A DNA stretch of 64,000 nt. Source: Bombardia bombarda. Taxonomy: Eukaryota; Ascomycota; Sordariomycetes; Sordariales; Lasiosphaeriaceae. The DNA is taken from positions 2,170,001 through 2,234,000 of the forward strand of contig JAULSR010000001.1 of the NCBI GenBank assembly GCA_030512295.1, read 5' to 3'. Below the pieces are notes generated by a model. It saw only the letters and a list, made by a program, of their open reading frames with translations, was not told the origin of the DNA and ran no database searches. Made by a program: the position numbers and the translations under genes. Of this stretch, positions 10,117 to 21,165 are shown piece by piece (within the stretch, counting starts at the first letter, position 1; every line of letters starts with the position of its first letter).

Positions 10117-12340
10117 TGTTTCAGTAGCAGCAGCCATCATCACCCCACTCGGCGTTGCTGCTGTTGCTACTGCTACTGGACCAGACGCAGCACCACCAAG
10201 CTCACCATGATTCCCAGCAATCCCACTAACATCCCCCGACGACGCATTCCGACTCAACACCGCAGCAGCCGGCAGCAAGAACCTCGGCAACCCGCCCACC
10301 CCTACCGCTCCCGCCGCTCCCACCGCAGCAGCCGCCGCCACCGCCCTAATCCTCGCCTCCCTATCCGCCACACTCTCCTCCTCCACCGCCTCCACCTCAC
10401 CACCACCACCCAACCCCCCCGGCATATTCAACAACTGCAACTGCACCGTATTATACGAATTACACACCGTGCACTTCAGCCCCAGCCAGTGATACGCTGT
10501 CTGGCACTTTGCGCTGCAGTCATTACAGCTAATGACCGCGCGCGCGTCGCGGTACTCGGCCGGCATCGGCTGCGTCAGGATGGCCATGTCGTAGTTGCGG
10601 AACTGGTACTCCATGTTGACGCAGCTCTTGTTGCAGAGCGGGCACTTGTACGACGTCTGCATGTGCGCGTTGAAGCACGTCCGATGTATGCTGTGGCCGC
10701 ACTGCATGAAGACCACGGGCCGCGGCGAGCTGAACATGTACTCGCCGCAGATGGGGCAGTCGCAGTCGATGGAGCGCTCGATGCACTTGTGGCCGCCCGT
10801 CATGGAGATGCAGGCCATGCATTTCTTTTCATGGCATCGTCAGCATTCTCCCTTGAGCAGATGATGTGAAGGGAAGATGGAGGGGAGGACAACGCACCTT
10901 GCAATGGAAAAAATCCTTGCCCAACCCCTGGCCGACCCGACACAGCCCACAGTCACCACAATGATAAATCGCCTTGTTCGGATCGTCATTCCACAGCTTG
11001 CACACGCCGCAGTAATAGCACGCGGCCGACTCGCCACAGCCCACACAGCAGTCGGACGCGCGCTGCGCGCACCCGCAGAGCATGCACAGCATGTTCTTGG
11101 TCTCCTTGCGCGGCAGCGCGTGGTCCTCGGCCGCGTCGTGGCAGAAGCGGCACGTGTACCAGCGCTCGCAGGTGGCGCACTGCATCTTGACGTTGCGCCG
11201 GTAGTGCTCGCAGCCGAGCCGGCCGGTCGTGGCGTCGCCGCCGTCGTCCTCTTTCACCAGGATGCGCATGCCGCCCAGGCGCTCGAGCATTTCATCGTCG
11301 TTGTCGTCAGCGTCGTCTTCGCTGGTGGACTTTTTGGGCACGTAGGTGGGCTGGAGGTCGGCGGCGGTGAGGCGGAGGTTGTGGAGCGGGCCGGTGGCGC
11401 CGGAGGAGTCGGTGGGGGGTTGTTGTTGCCAGAACTTGAGCGAGTGCAGGGCGCCGAGGGGTGGTTCGGCAGATGATGATGATGATGATAATGATGATGA
11501 TGATGATGGGATGGTTGAGGCGGCGCTGTGGCTGCTGGATGGTGAGCCCGGTTTCAGAGTGGCGGTGAGGTCGCCGTGGAGTTGCGACTTTGTGTAGCCC
11601 TCGATGAGGAGCTGGTGCATCAGCTGGGCCTTGAGGTCCTGTGAGACGTCCATCGACTGGACCGCCTTTATCCTCCGCCGCAGGCTGCCCATCCCGTCGT
11701 CCTCGGGCAGCGTCGAGCCATTAACCCTGGGCGTGGTAGTCCGTGGCGAGGGGGTGGTGGTGTCTTGGGCGCGAGCTTGCGCTGGTGCTTGCCGTGGGGT
11801 CGTCGCATCTGTTCGCGGCGTCGCGGGCACTTGAACCAGGGGAGAGAGAGTGGTTATGCTCATCCTCCTGCTTGTAGTATCTGTGCTTGCGCTTGTGTCG
11901 TCTGTGTCTGTAGTAGCAGTGTTGATGGTGGTTGAATCATGATCTGCGGCGGTCTCACCACCGCGCGACGATGGCGGCGAGCCATGGCGGCCATATGACT
12001 GTCTTGTCGGCTGCTGGGTTGATGATGGAGGGGTTGATTCTGGAGTCGGGTTTGGATTCGGATTCGGATCGAGCCCGTTCGGGTCGGCTATTTCGACAGC
12101 AGCCGCAGCAGATCCTCCTCCACCTCTGATGGCGGCTGATATTATCCTCCTGCCTTCGTCACCCTCCATAATTGCATTCTCGATGGGATCGCCGCCCGGA
12201 TATCGTACCGACCTCGTCGTCCTTTGGTACTGTAGCAAGTCGGGCGTCAAAGGGGGGTCCTCAGTGGCAAATCCCGAGGAGAAGCGGCGGGCTTGGCGGA
12301 GGACGGGGTTAATGATGAAATTGGAGACCAGGGAGGTCAT
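9769..12340 (-). CDS. CHY/CTCHY zinc-finger and RING-H2 ubiquitin ligase (Pirh2/RCHY1-like)
   Basis: Two exons, 10898-12340 and 9769-10824, joined by a 73-nt intron inside the zinc-finger region, give 832 residues. Residues 1-370 are mostly disordered (Ser/Thr/Pro-rich), with an ordered patch RRRIKAVQSMDVSQDLKAQL. The CHY zinc finger starts near Cys377 (GCEHYRRNVKMQCATCERWY), the CTCHY segment follows (YYCGVCKLWND ... DFFHCKKCMAC), then a RING-H2 at about 504-551 (CPICGEYMF ... MQCGHSIHRTCF ... CPLCNKS) and a zinc ribbon (CNDCSAKC ... CTVCNSYNT). This order is that of Pirh2/RCHY1, an E3 ligase that in animals targets p53; substrates here are unknown. The C-terminal 230 residues are low-complexity, with Asp/Glu/Ser runs encoded by GTC/CTC microsatellites. 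Plant homologues (BRUTUS-type) share the fold and sense iron, a possible alternative role. Confidence 0.92.
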
Positions 12341-12436
12341 TGCAGCAGCCGGCGCCTTTTTGGTTATTGTTGTCGTTGGGTCGGATAGGGAGTGAGTGTA
12401 GGCCGCCTTCAGCTTTCAGGTGGGGGCAATCGGACC

Positions 12437-12465
12437 AGCAAGCAAGCAAGCAAGCAAGCAAGCAA
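12437..12465 (+). repeat. (AGCA)7 tetranucleotide repeat
   Basis: Seven copies of AGCA about 100 bp upstream of the Pirh2-like start codon. Confidence 0.95.
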
Positions 12466-12637
12466 ACAAGACAAGAATGGAGTTGTAGGTAGGGCAAAGG
12501 TCGGATAGTGAATAGTCGGATGGAGGAGAGGGGCATTTGATGGACATTTGATGGTTTTGAAAGAAAGAACGCAAGCAACGGAGAGAGCTGGACTACCTTT
12601 CCCATCCCCATCCCCATCCCCCCAGCGCATGTCGTCA

Positions 12638-12679
12638 GTCGTCAATAGGTCGTCAATAGGTCGTCAATAGGTCGTCAAT
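12638..12679 (+). repeat. 11-nt minisatellite (GTCGTCAATAG)
   Basis: Three full copies and one partial copy of GTCGTCAATAG. Confidence 0.93.
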
Positions 12680-13109
12680 CGCCCGACGATCCTACGACAT
12701 TACAGCGCACTAGGTACGAATACAGAGTGCCTTAGTACAGCGGTTCACAGCGTGGGCGGCGGGCAGTTTGCAGCGTGCCGCGGGCGGGGGCATCCACCGT
12801 CTTCACGTGCCAAACCCTCTCTGTACTTTGGACCTTGCACAGTCAAGGGGGCAGTGTAAGCGTGTGTAACCCTGACCCGCACAAGAGCCCGTTTCGGTTC
12901 CAGCAGTCCCAGCGGGACGGACCAGGACCCGGACTGCCACTTTCGACATGGCCCATGGAATAAAAACAGGGGTTTCTACCGGGAGCTAACGACGGCTTGT
13001 TGCTAACACAATCTTGACTCAACGGCCCAGATTGGATGACAACGGGACTAATATCGACACACCATAATCGGCGTTGGTGTCGCGCAAAGCGAGCCCAAGA
13101 CGGTGTATG

Positions 13110-13146
13110 TACTCCTTTCGATACTCCTTTCGATACTCCTTTCGAT
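13110..13146 (+). repeat. 12-nt minisatellite (TACTCCTTTCGA)
   Basis: Three perfect copies of TACTCCTTTCGA. Confidence 0.93.
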
Positions 13147-13718
13147 ATGGGTGGATGGTAAGTAGCCGTCGGGTACCACGTCACTCACCAATGTCCCGAA
13201 AGACGGGCAAGAAAAAAGGTGGTCGGCAAACGCCCCAGCGGGGTATTATGTTTTAATTTATTAATGATTTTCAGTATAAGTATGCGTCTAAGGTACCTTT
13301 CTCCTCCGTCCAAGTCCAGTCTCTGGAGACAGTAGGTATCCTATGTGGTGAAATGCAGATCGGCAGGGTTTCTCCCTTTTCTTCCTCCTCCTCCTGTTCT
13401 ACCTTTCAATTCAACAATCAAGTATTATAGACAGCCCCCCCTTTACTCTCCTTCTCCAGTGAGAAGACTCATTCCATCTTCAATCCCAACCAGACGTACG
13501 TACCACTTTGTTTAGCAAAAAAATAACAAAAGAAACAAAAGCCAACGCCAGCTAGTTGCTATGCTTTGCTCCCAGCGGGATGAATTAGAAGGGGAATAAA
13601 AGCAGCACGGCAGACATTCGAAAACAAAAGACAAAAAGACAAAAAGAAACCCATCCACCCACCCACCCACCCCCCTAAAAGTCCAATCTTCCAATCTTTT
13701 CAGACCTCCTTAACCTCT

Positions 13719-14066
13719 CTACCTCCCCTTACTAAACCCCCCACCCCTCACCCACTCCATCACCTCAAACCCCAGCCTCCTCTCCGTCCTCTGCCCCAGC
13801 CCCGACGTCTCGCCCACGCGCACCACCATCAGCCCGGGCGCCTTCACCTCGACCCCCTGCAGCCGGGCCAGCTCTTCGTCGCTAGAAACACGCACGTAGA
13901 CGACCAGGTCCGGGCCGACAATGCCGCGCCACAGCGTCGCCATCCAGTGCCAGTGGTCGACGGGCGTGTACGCGTCCACGATGGGCAGCGTGCACGCGAA
14001 CCGGTCGCACACCGTCAGACTATAACCGGCGGGCAGGAGGGCGATAGGCAAGAGCGGTTGCTGTTG

Positions 14067-14113
<47 letters not shown>

Positions 14114-16943
14114 TCTGGGACTGGGACTGATGTCTCGGCCCTGGGGGCAGAAGCCTGCGGCCAGCAGCACCATCTGTTGAAGAAGCCGACGACGAAGATG
14201 CCGACGACGTCGCTGACGCATCCGACAACCTCCCCCTTTCCCCCTTACTCCCCGACGACGACGATACCAGATTAGTGGGCGTCGTCACAAACCGGCAGAT
14301 CTCAACCGACTTGGCCTGCCACTCCAGCATCGCCTGCATATACGCCCCATACACTGCCGACGAAGCCGCATTCCCACCATTCCCACTACCAATACTCCCC
14401 GACCTCGAACCAGCATCCCCCATAACAACATCTTCCCCACCACCACTCGTCTCCCCCCCATCACCCCCCCCTCCCACCGCCTGACCACACACTCCCCCAA
14501 CATCTCCAGCGCCCTCCCCACCACGCCCGCCACCTGCCCCATCAGCCGCGCGTCCGCCGCCCCCTCAATCGCGATCACCGGCCCGCGCGTCTCTATCGTC
14601 GCCGCTCCCGTTACCGTTACCGGCTCATCATCATCATCCCCCTCCTCGCCACCCCTCAGCAACGCCAACCCAGCAGGCGGCGCCAGCGGCGGACTGATCC
14701 GCGCCAGCACCTGCAGCTTGTTGACAAACGAGATGCTCATCACCATGGCCTCGAGGCTCTGCGCCTGCGGGTCGTGCGCGAGGTGGCGCGTGAAGTGGGG
14801 TTTCCTGATCACTTCTTGGCTGCTGCTGCCGCCGCCCATGGTGATGCCGAGGCCGAGGGGAGCTCTGTGGCTGTGGCTCTGGAGGTGGTTGTCTCCTGGC
14901 GGAGGAGGGGGGATGTTATGACCTGCCTCGGAGCCGATGGGGGATGTGGCTGCTGCGGTGAGGAGCATGGATGGGTGGTTGTGTGATGAGGATTGTTGAT
15001 GATGATGTTGGGTTTGTAGCAGGAGTGGAGGGGGTGGTTGTCCTTGTGTTTGTTGTGATTGCGGTGGTGCTTGTTGCTGTTGTTGGGGATGATGATGTGG
15101 CGGCGAGACAACATGAGTTTGCAACGGTGGGAGACGAAGGGATTCGTCAAAATCACCGCCGCGATGGGCTGTAGATGATGACGGTGGTGGATGAGGTCCT
15201 CCCTGCTGCTGCTGCTGCTGCTGATGCGAGGACGAAGAATACGAAAGCGACGACGGACGCGGCGGCGGACCCATCATGGCGGCCGAGGGTGGTCCTGATC
15301 CCGGGCTCAGTCGGCGGGTGAGGCTTAACGGACCAGGGAGTGGCGGCTGCTGCTGCTGGTGCGACAGTGGCAGCGGCGGCGGGCCGTAGCCTGGGGTTGG
15401 CGGGCCTGAATGGATACCGCTGACAGAAGACTGGCGCATGCGCATGTCGCGGTCTCTTGGATTTCCACCGCCACCGCCACCGCCACCGCCACCGCCACCG
15501 CCACCGCCATATGGAGTAGGCGGAGACGGCAGGGCCTGGTAGCCTTGGTAGTTGCCTGCCATGTTGTAGCGGCGCCGCTTGGCGTCCGAGGGGGACATGG
15601 CCATGGCCTCATAGTCCTCGCGGATGTCGTACAGGGAGTGACGGTGGTCTTCTCTTGGATGGTGATGATGGTGATGGTGTTGCTGTTGTTGCTGCTGGTG
15701 ATGATGAGCGGCGTTGTGAGGATAAGGAGAAGAAGCCGGCCACTGCTGTTGCTGCCCGCTGATGCTGCGGTTCCTACCGTGGCCTGGGTCTCCGGGAAGA
15801 GGCGTCCAGTGGTCGCGCTCGCGCTCACGCAGGTCATATTCACGCTCCCGCTCTCGTTCCCTCTCCCTTTCCCTCTCTCGCTCCCGCTCCCGATCGCGGT
15901 CGCGGTCTCTGCCAAACGGCGACATAGACATGGCAGACGACGACAAGGGCAACTTCGCCGCCGTAGGCGTGACAAAAGGCGTCGAGGGTGTCCTGGGGGT
16001 CGCGATGTAGCGGCCGCCGCACTTTGGACACCTGCCAGGGTCCTCACCCGCTCCACCACCTCCTGCCCCTCCTCCTGCGAAGCCTCCTGCCGAGAGGGGA
16101 AGTCTGCCGCCGGAGCCGGCCTTGTTGCCCCGCCGCGGCTGGTAGCGGTAGTCTGGATACTGACGCTGGTGGCGCTGCTTCTCCTCCTCGGCCAGCTGCT
16201 TCCACTGGCTCTTGTGCTCCTCTGGCTCCTCTCGCCACTTCTCGCCGATGATCTTGGAGATGTCGGGGTTGGCGAGCCCCGGGTGCTGCGCTACTACTTG
16301 TCCTTGGTGGGCTTGTCTGTAGAGAATAAAGGCTAATTTTTGTTTGTGCCAGGTTGTGCTTTGGTTAGCTTGACCTTTCTTACTGAGATTTGCTTTTTTT
16401 TATGAAGTGGACATGGTGGTGTGTGGCTATCATTCAAAGAAGGGCGAAAATGAGACCAGAAAAGGGGGCGCTAAGAAGAAAAGGATTGACGGGCCACCAG
16501 ACAGACAGGCGGGCGTCTAAGACGACAGGAAACTGACTGGGTCTCCCCCTCTTATAACATCTGGCTTCTTCAAAACGGGGGGTGGATTGGGCGGTTGGAA
16601 TGGGATTGGGGTTGGGCAGGTTTCCATGTTTCGGGAAGAAAAAAGAGAGAGATAAAAGAAACGGAAGGAAAAAAATGATAGGACCAAAAAAACGCAAACC
16701 ACACCATTAGCACACACACACTTACCGTTCCGCGGTCGGGGAACCTTTGGGGCCGGCGTGCAGAGACAGATTGACTCTCCCGAGCTGCCAAAGGGCCGTG
16801 GGCTGCTGCCAGACGGCGGCGTGTTCAGGCTCAGGTTCTCGATCCTGGGGTGGTTGGCCTCGTCCGTGATGATGGAAGCCGCACGCTTCCTCGTCAGAGG
16901 CCCCCGAGGGTACGGGCTGCTATTGTTATTATTATTAGGCGAG

Positions 16944-16993
<50 letters not shown>

Positions 16994-17269
16994 GATGTTG
17001 GGCGAACCACCACCACCACCGCCTGTCGTCAATGGTGTCGATGGTGAAAAGGAAGAGGAGCCACCAGCAGAAGCAGCTATAGAACGAGTAGGAGTAGCAG
17101 CAGCAGACGACGACTCAGACCCGTGCCTCTGTTGCTTCGCTGCTGCTCCAGCCAGTCTGGCAGACATGGCTGAGCGGGTTCGGGGCCCCGTGGTAGTTAT
17201 AATTGGCGAGGGTGTTGCGTTAATACCTTGTTGTCGTTGATGGGAGGAAGTGACAACTCCGTCTGTCAT
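13719..17269 (-). CDS. HMG-box (MATA-type) transcription factor, apparent frame break
   Basis: Exon 1 is 16726-17269 and exon 2 begins at 16332; the 393-nt intron is long for this genome and splits the HMG box after RPRN. The box spans about residues 177-249 (RPRNAFILYRQAHQGQ ... NPDISKIIGEKWREEPEEHK ... YPDYRYQPRR). A CPKCGGRY motif follows near residue 282. The rest is low-complexity: poly-Asn before the box, Arg-Glu repeats, His, Gly and Gln runs, and a poly-Gln of about 18. The C-terminal domain (AYMQAMLEWQAKSVEICRFV, DHWHWMATLWRGIVGPDLVVYV, RLGFEVMEWVR) resembles that of large fungal HMG proteins of the FMF-1 type, which control sexual development. It lies in a different frame from the box. 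The switch falls in an eight-base C run (14464-14471, plus strand); one more base would give about 1,052 residues, while as written the frame ends at 14285. Confidence 0.82.
14057..14112 (+). repeat. CTG/CAG trinucleotide run encoding poly-Gln
   Basis: Interrupted then pure CTG repeat on the plus strand, read as about 18 Gln in the HMG-box protein. Confidence 0.95.
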
Positions 17270-17367
17270 TTTCTATTATCTCTTTTTTGTGTAATTTTTG
17301 TGGGTGTGATGTGTACGTGTTTTGTCGAATCAGTCGCGGTGATGGGAGAGAAGGAGCCCCAAAAAGG

Positions 17368-17444
17368 AAAAAAAGAGAAGCTCAAAAAAAGAGAAGCTCA
17401 AAAAAAGAGAAGCTCAAAAAAGAGAAGCTCAAAAAAAAGAGAAG
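17368..17444 (+). repeat. A-rich minisatellite (about 17-nt unit)
   Basis: Four to five slightly variable copies of a unit ending GAGAAGCTC after a run of 6-8 A, about 100-180 bp upstream of the HMG-box start codon. Confidence 0.9.
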
Positions 17445-18174
17445 GCCAGTCGTCGGGACCATTAAAGCTGTTGGGCAAACGGGGAGAGTAGCGAACCAGA
17501 CGGAGACACAACAACACCCAACACGCTTCCCGCAACGCATCCAAGGAATCCCCAGTGATATCCCGTATTCTTACTCTGGGGTTTCAAGGACGGAACCGAC
17601 GGACGAAGGTGGGAAGAAAAAAAAAAAAGTGTGTTGTTGCTTGGTGATGATGCTGCGAGGGACGGAACAGCAAAAAGAAAAGCTTGTAAAATGTGAGAGC
17701 CAAGTGGAGGAAGGGGGCAAGAGGACTGGACGGCAAAGATGAAAGAGAGGCGACTCGCTCGCTCTCACACACGCACTCTCTATCTCTCTCTCTCTCGCTC
17801 TCCTCTTGTTCTTGTTCTTGTTCCAGACTAAGAAATGAATCTGAAAGACGGCAAGCACACACACACCTTCACACGAACATACCCCCAGTTTCTTGTTAGG
17901 GGCGGGGAGGGGGGATTGTCTCCTTTGTGAGGTATATTTTCTTCCTATTCTTGCCGCCCATTATTCAGTGACCTTATCATCCTATTAACCACCCACGGTT
18001 GGCTATTATGACGATGGGCAATTGGATTGGGCATGGGCGGGACCCAGCATTGCGAGAGTGGGCACATGTTCAGCATGTCTCGGGAATGTACTGGGTCCCA
18101 AAGCTGGTTGTGCAGCTTTACGACTACATTTTCTTTGTCCAGCGTTTGCGAAAAATTCCGTTCGCAGTCTGTGG

Positions 18175-18216
18175 TTCCTCCCTCCTCCCTCCTCCCTCCT
18201 CCCTCCTCCCTCCTCA
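18175..18216 (+). repeat. CCTCCCT repeat
   Basis: Five to six copies of a 7-nt C/T-only unit; the complementary strand is purine-only. Confidence 0.9.
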
Positions 18217-18617
18217 CCCCATCGCTCCACCAGCAATTAAAGCATCCCCAGGTCAGCTCAGTCTCAACAGACCAACTGATTGTGCGTGTGTGTGCGTGCG
18301 TGTGGTGCGCGTGTATGCCCACTATGGCCGTACACGAGCCCATTCAAAACCCAGCCTCCCTTTGGGATAACAATGCCAAAGGAATGCGGGCAGAATGGCC
18401 ACTGTGGAATGTGATGCTGGACAAAGACCATGTCAGCCGAATTTGGCCCAGCTTTCACTGGTCCCCTCTGTCTGCCTCCCGCCTTGTTCTTACTTGTTCA
18501 TTCTGCAACCTGAATCTTGGTCGGCGGCACGCATCTTGTAATTGGGATGACGTTCGGATGAGAGGCGTGTGAGCGCGCCTTATCTAGATGAGATGAAAGC
18601 TTGGGTTGGAAGACGGT

Positions 18618-18633
18618 GGGGGGGGGGGGGGGG
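18618..18633 (+). repeat. G16 homopolymer
   Basis: An unbroken run of 16 G; run length is uncertain in any sequencing technology. Confidence 0.9.
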
Positions 18634-18880
18634 CATGGAAACTGTCTTTGAGGAACGAAAACAACCGGCGAACGAAAAAACCACGTCCGCTAACATCCTT
18701 TGGCCTTCCCCCTTGCCCCCTGACGAGATAAAAACTAAAATAAAACTAAAACAGAGACACGCCGACTCCAGCCTTCAAGGCAAATATTTTTCCCAACCGG
18801 CCGTTTCCCCTCATCTATCATACTTTGCAAAATCAGAGATATGACGAGTCTCTTTGCTCGCACCTGACAGCACAGCCAGG

Positions 18881-20425
18881 TTATGAGATGAAGCCTGATC
18901 CAGACTCGCTAGTCAGTATGGCGGCGCTTCGCCGGGCGTCAAGGAACAGGTCCTCGCATTCTGCTACATCCTGGACATCAATTTGGGTGCGGCCGTTCAC
19001 CCGTGATAGAATGCTGTGGTTTTGTTTGTCAGCACCAATCAATAAACTACGCGCCCGCCCGTCGGCGCCTCTGGGACAAAGAAAGATATGAAACACACGT
19101 ACCTTGAAGGGGTCAGCAGCTGAAGGCAGTATCGGAGACTGATGCGCACGCCGTGCTCGGCAATCTTCTCGATGGCGGCATCCGTGATCTGCACACCCTC
19201 GGTGCCTGCTCGGATGCGTACAATCCGCTTGATCTCATCTGGCTCGTAGGGGGTGGTGGGAATAATGAGCAGGCGAGAGAGGAAATCGGGAGGTACGCCG
19301 TGGGCAGCTACGAGGTCATCAGCGCCTCGGATGTTTGCCATGCCCCGGTTGGAGGCAAGGACAACAATAGGAGCAATTGGTGACTCCAGGGCCTTGTTGA
19401 GGTAGGTAAAGCATTCAATATCAAGCATGTGAGCCTGATTGTTGTTTGTTAGTCCAATTTTGGCTGGTTGTGATGCAAGCAAATTAGAAAGGAGGGGAAA
19501 GAGAAGCTCATACCTCGTCAATAAACAAAACACCAGGAACAAGCTCAGCCACGCCCTGGTCAATGTACTTGCTGACCACCTTGTTGATCTCCCCACGTAG
19601 CTTGTCCGTGATCTCGGTCATCTTGGGCTTCATCAGCTGGCCCATCATGGACATGATATCCTGGCCGCCCTGGGGGCGAGCGTTCGCCACGTCGAGATCG
19701 TGGAGCGACACGTCCTGAACAATCTCCTTCTTCTTGTGCACCTCGCCCTTGGGGATGGGGACGTACTCCTCGGCCTCGAGGTCGAACTCGGTGGCGTAGG
19801 CATCAGAGCGGCCGACGCGCTTGCAGGCGCCCGTGTTGGCCTCGATGTAGACGACGTCGCCGACCGTGACCCTCTCCTTCTGGATGGCCTCGTATATGCT
19901 GGGGTCCAGGCGGAGCTTTTTCTGGCCCTTGGCGCTCTTCAGGCCGATCAGCAGGGTGCTGATGGTCTTGCCGTACCCGCCCAGGGGGTTCTCAGCCTCC
20001 TCGGGGGTCAGCTCGGTGACCTCGCCCTCGTAGACCTCCTTTGTCTCGCGGACCTTGAGGCCGATGGCGCGGCGGAAGTTCTCCATGAGCATCTCGGTCT
20101 TCTTGACCTCTGTCGAGTAGATCTCGCTGCCCGTGATGGGGCAGAAGGGGATCTTTGTGCCGAGCTCCTGGCTGATGGCGAGCGCGAGGGCCGTCTTGCC
20201 CGTGCCTGGGCCGCCGGCTAGCAGGACGCCGCGGCCAGCCATCTTGTGCGCCCGAATCAGGTCGACAATGATGCCGCATGCCTCGCGGGCCGTGGTCTGG
20301 CCCACGAAGCCGGCAGCCTGCTTCTCGGCGATGCCATGGCTGTTGAGGCCTAGCCCTTTGATGTGTGTGTGCGCCGCAGTGCGGTTGTCGCGATTGTTGC
20401 CCTTGACCTCGCTGATTTGCACCAT
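18881..20425 (-). CDS. RVB1: RuvB-like AAA+ ATPase 1 (Pontin/TIP49)
   Basis: Three exons, 19514-20425, 19103-19434 and 18881-19013, give 458 residues, the family's usual length. Start is MVQISEVKGN; the longer open frame upstream lacks family similarity. Walker A is GGPGTGKT at residues 71-78; Walker B is VLFIDE at the end of exon 1, followed by AHMLDIECF in exon 2; sensor 1 is VVLASNRG; arginine-finger region GVPPDFLSRLLII is intact. The insertion domain II (about residues 120-290) is present. Rvb1 forms hetero-hexamers with Rvb2 in INO80, SWR1 and R2TP complexes, in the nucleus and cytosol. All introns are GT-AG and in phase. On the coding strand an ATTGG (CCAAT box) lies about 196 bp upstream of the start (20621-20625). 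Nothing looks damaged. Confidence 0.98.
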
Positions 20426-21165
20426 CTTCGGATTTGCGGATTGCGGATTGCCTCGCCGAGAGGTCGAATTGTCGTCGTGGCTGCGTTGGCTGGTGTGGCG
20501 TCTAGGTCGGTTGGGATGGGAAGTGATGCAAAAAGGTAAACTTCGCAGTACCACTTGGTGCAAGTGCCTTCACTAGAGAGAAGCTTCAAATTTCCCCGAG
20601 GCGTCGACGGGACGCGACTGCCAATCAATCAACCAGCCCGCCAAGACTTGCATGGTCCGTGCTCCACACCTCGCTAACTGGGTTGGCTCACCTAGGTGAA
20701 TAACATTGTCTGGGTTGGTGTAAGTGACGGATAACTAACAACACAATGTCCTTCAGTGTAAACTCCAAGAGATACCTGCTGCTGCCAGATTAGAACAAGA
20801 AGAAACCTCCGGAAAAGCAGTTCATGGCACTACCCCTAATCAATCATCTGGAGCGGGCACCATTCCTGGTCAGCATTCCTCTAGGAAACCACTGCCAAGT
20901 TTCGCACAACAAAGACATTATCCTATTAGTGTGGTGCATATATATTTTGCGCATAGTATCACGGTGCTCTACAAACCATCTATCAAACCCCCATCTTCTA
21001 TCTATTTCCCACCTGTCTAACCTCCTCGAGCGGAATGGCCCCTTGTTCCATATTACCATCCCCATCATCCCCCTCCCCCTCCCCCTCCCCTCTTCCTCTT
21101 CCTCTTCCTCTTCCCCTTCCTCATCCTCCTCCTCCTCCCCATTTCCCCCCAACATCGGCACCCCC
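20426..21165. other. RVB1 promoter region
   Basis: 740 bp between RVB1 (leftward) and the 3' end of the DMT transporter gene. A CCAAT/ATTGG element at 20621-20625 is the only recognisable promoter motif. The stretch 21075-21165 is CT-rich and belongs to the transporter 3' UTR. Confidence 0.5.

Larger units (their letters stand above)
12341..13718. other. 1.4 kb upstream region with three short tandem repeats
   Basis: Upstream of the Pirh2-like gene and downstream of the HMG-box gene. It holds three separate minisatellites (12437-12465, 12638-12679, 13110-13146). No coding signal found. Confidence 0.6.
17270..18880. other. 1.6 kb intergenic region, HMG gene upstream / RVB1 downstream
   Basis: Both flanking genes run leftward, so this is the HMG-box promoter plus the RVB1 3' end. 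It holds an A-rich 16-17-nt minisatellite, a CT-rich patch at 17770-17825, a CCTCCCT repeat and a G16 run. No gene seen. Confidence 0.6.

Noticed and set aside
9964..10869. 301-codon plus-strand frame
   Set aside because: Antisense of Pirh2-like exon 2, built from microsatellites.
14468..14540. 53-nt intron in the HMG gene (GTGGCG...GGTCAG) restoring the frame
   Set aside because: It would delete a conserved-looking helix (GRALEMLGECV); a one-base slip in the C8 run is simpler.
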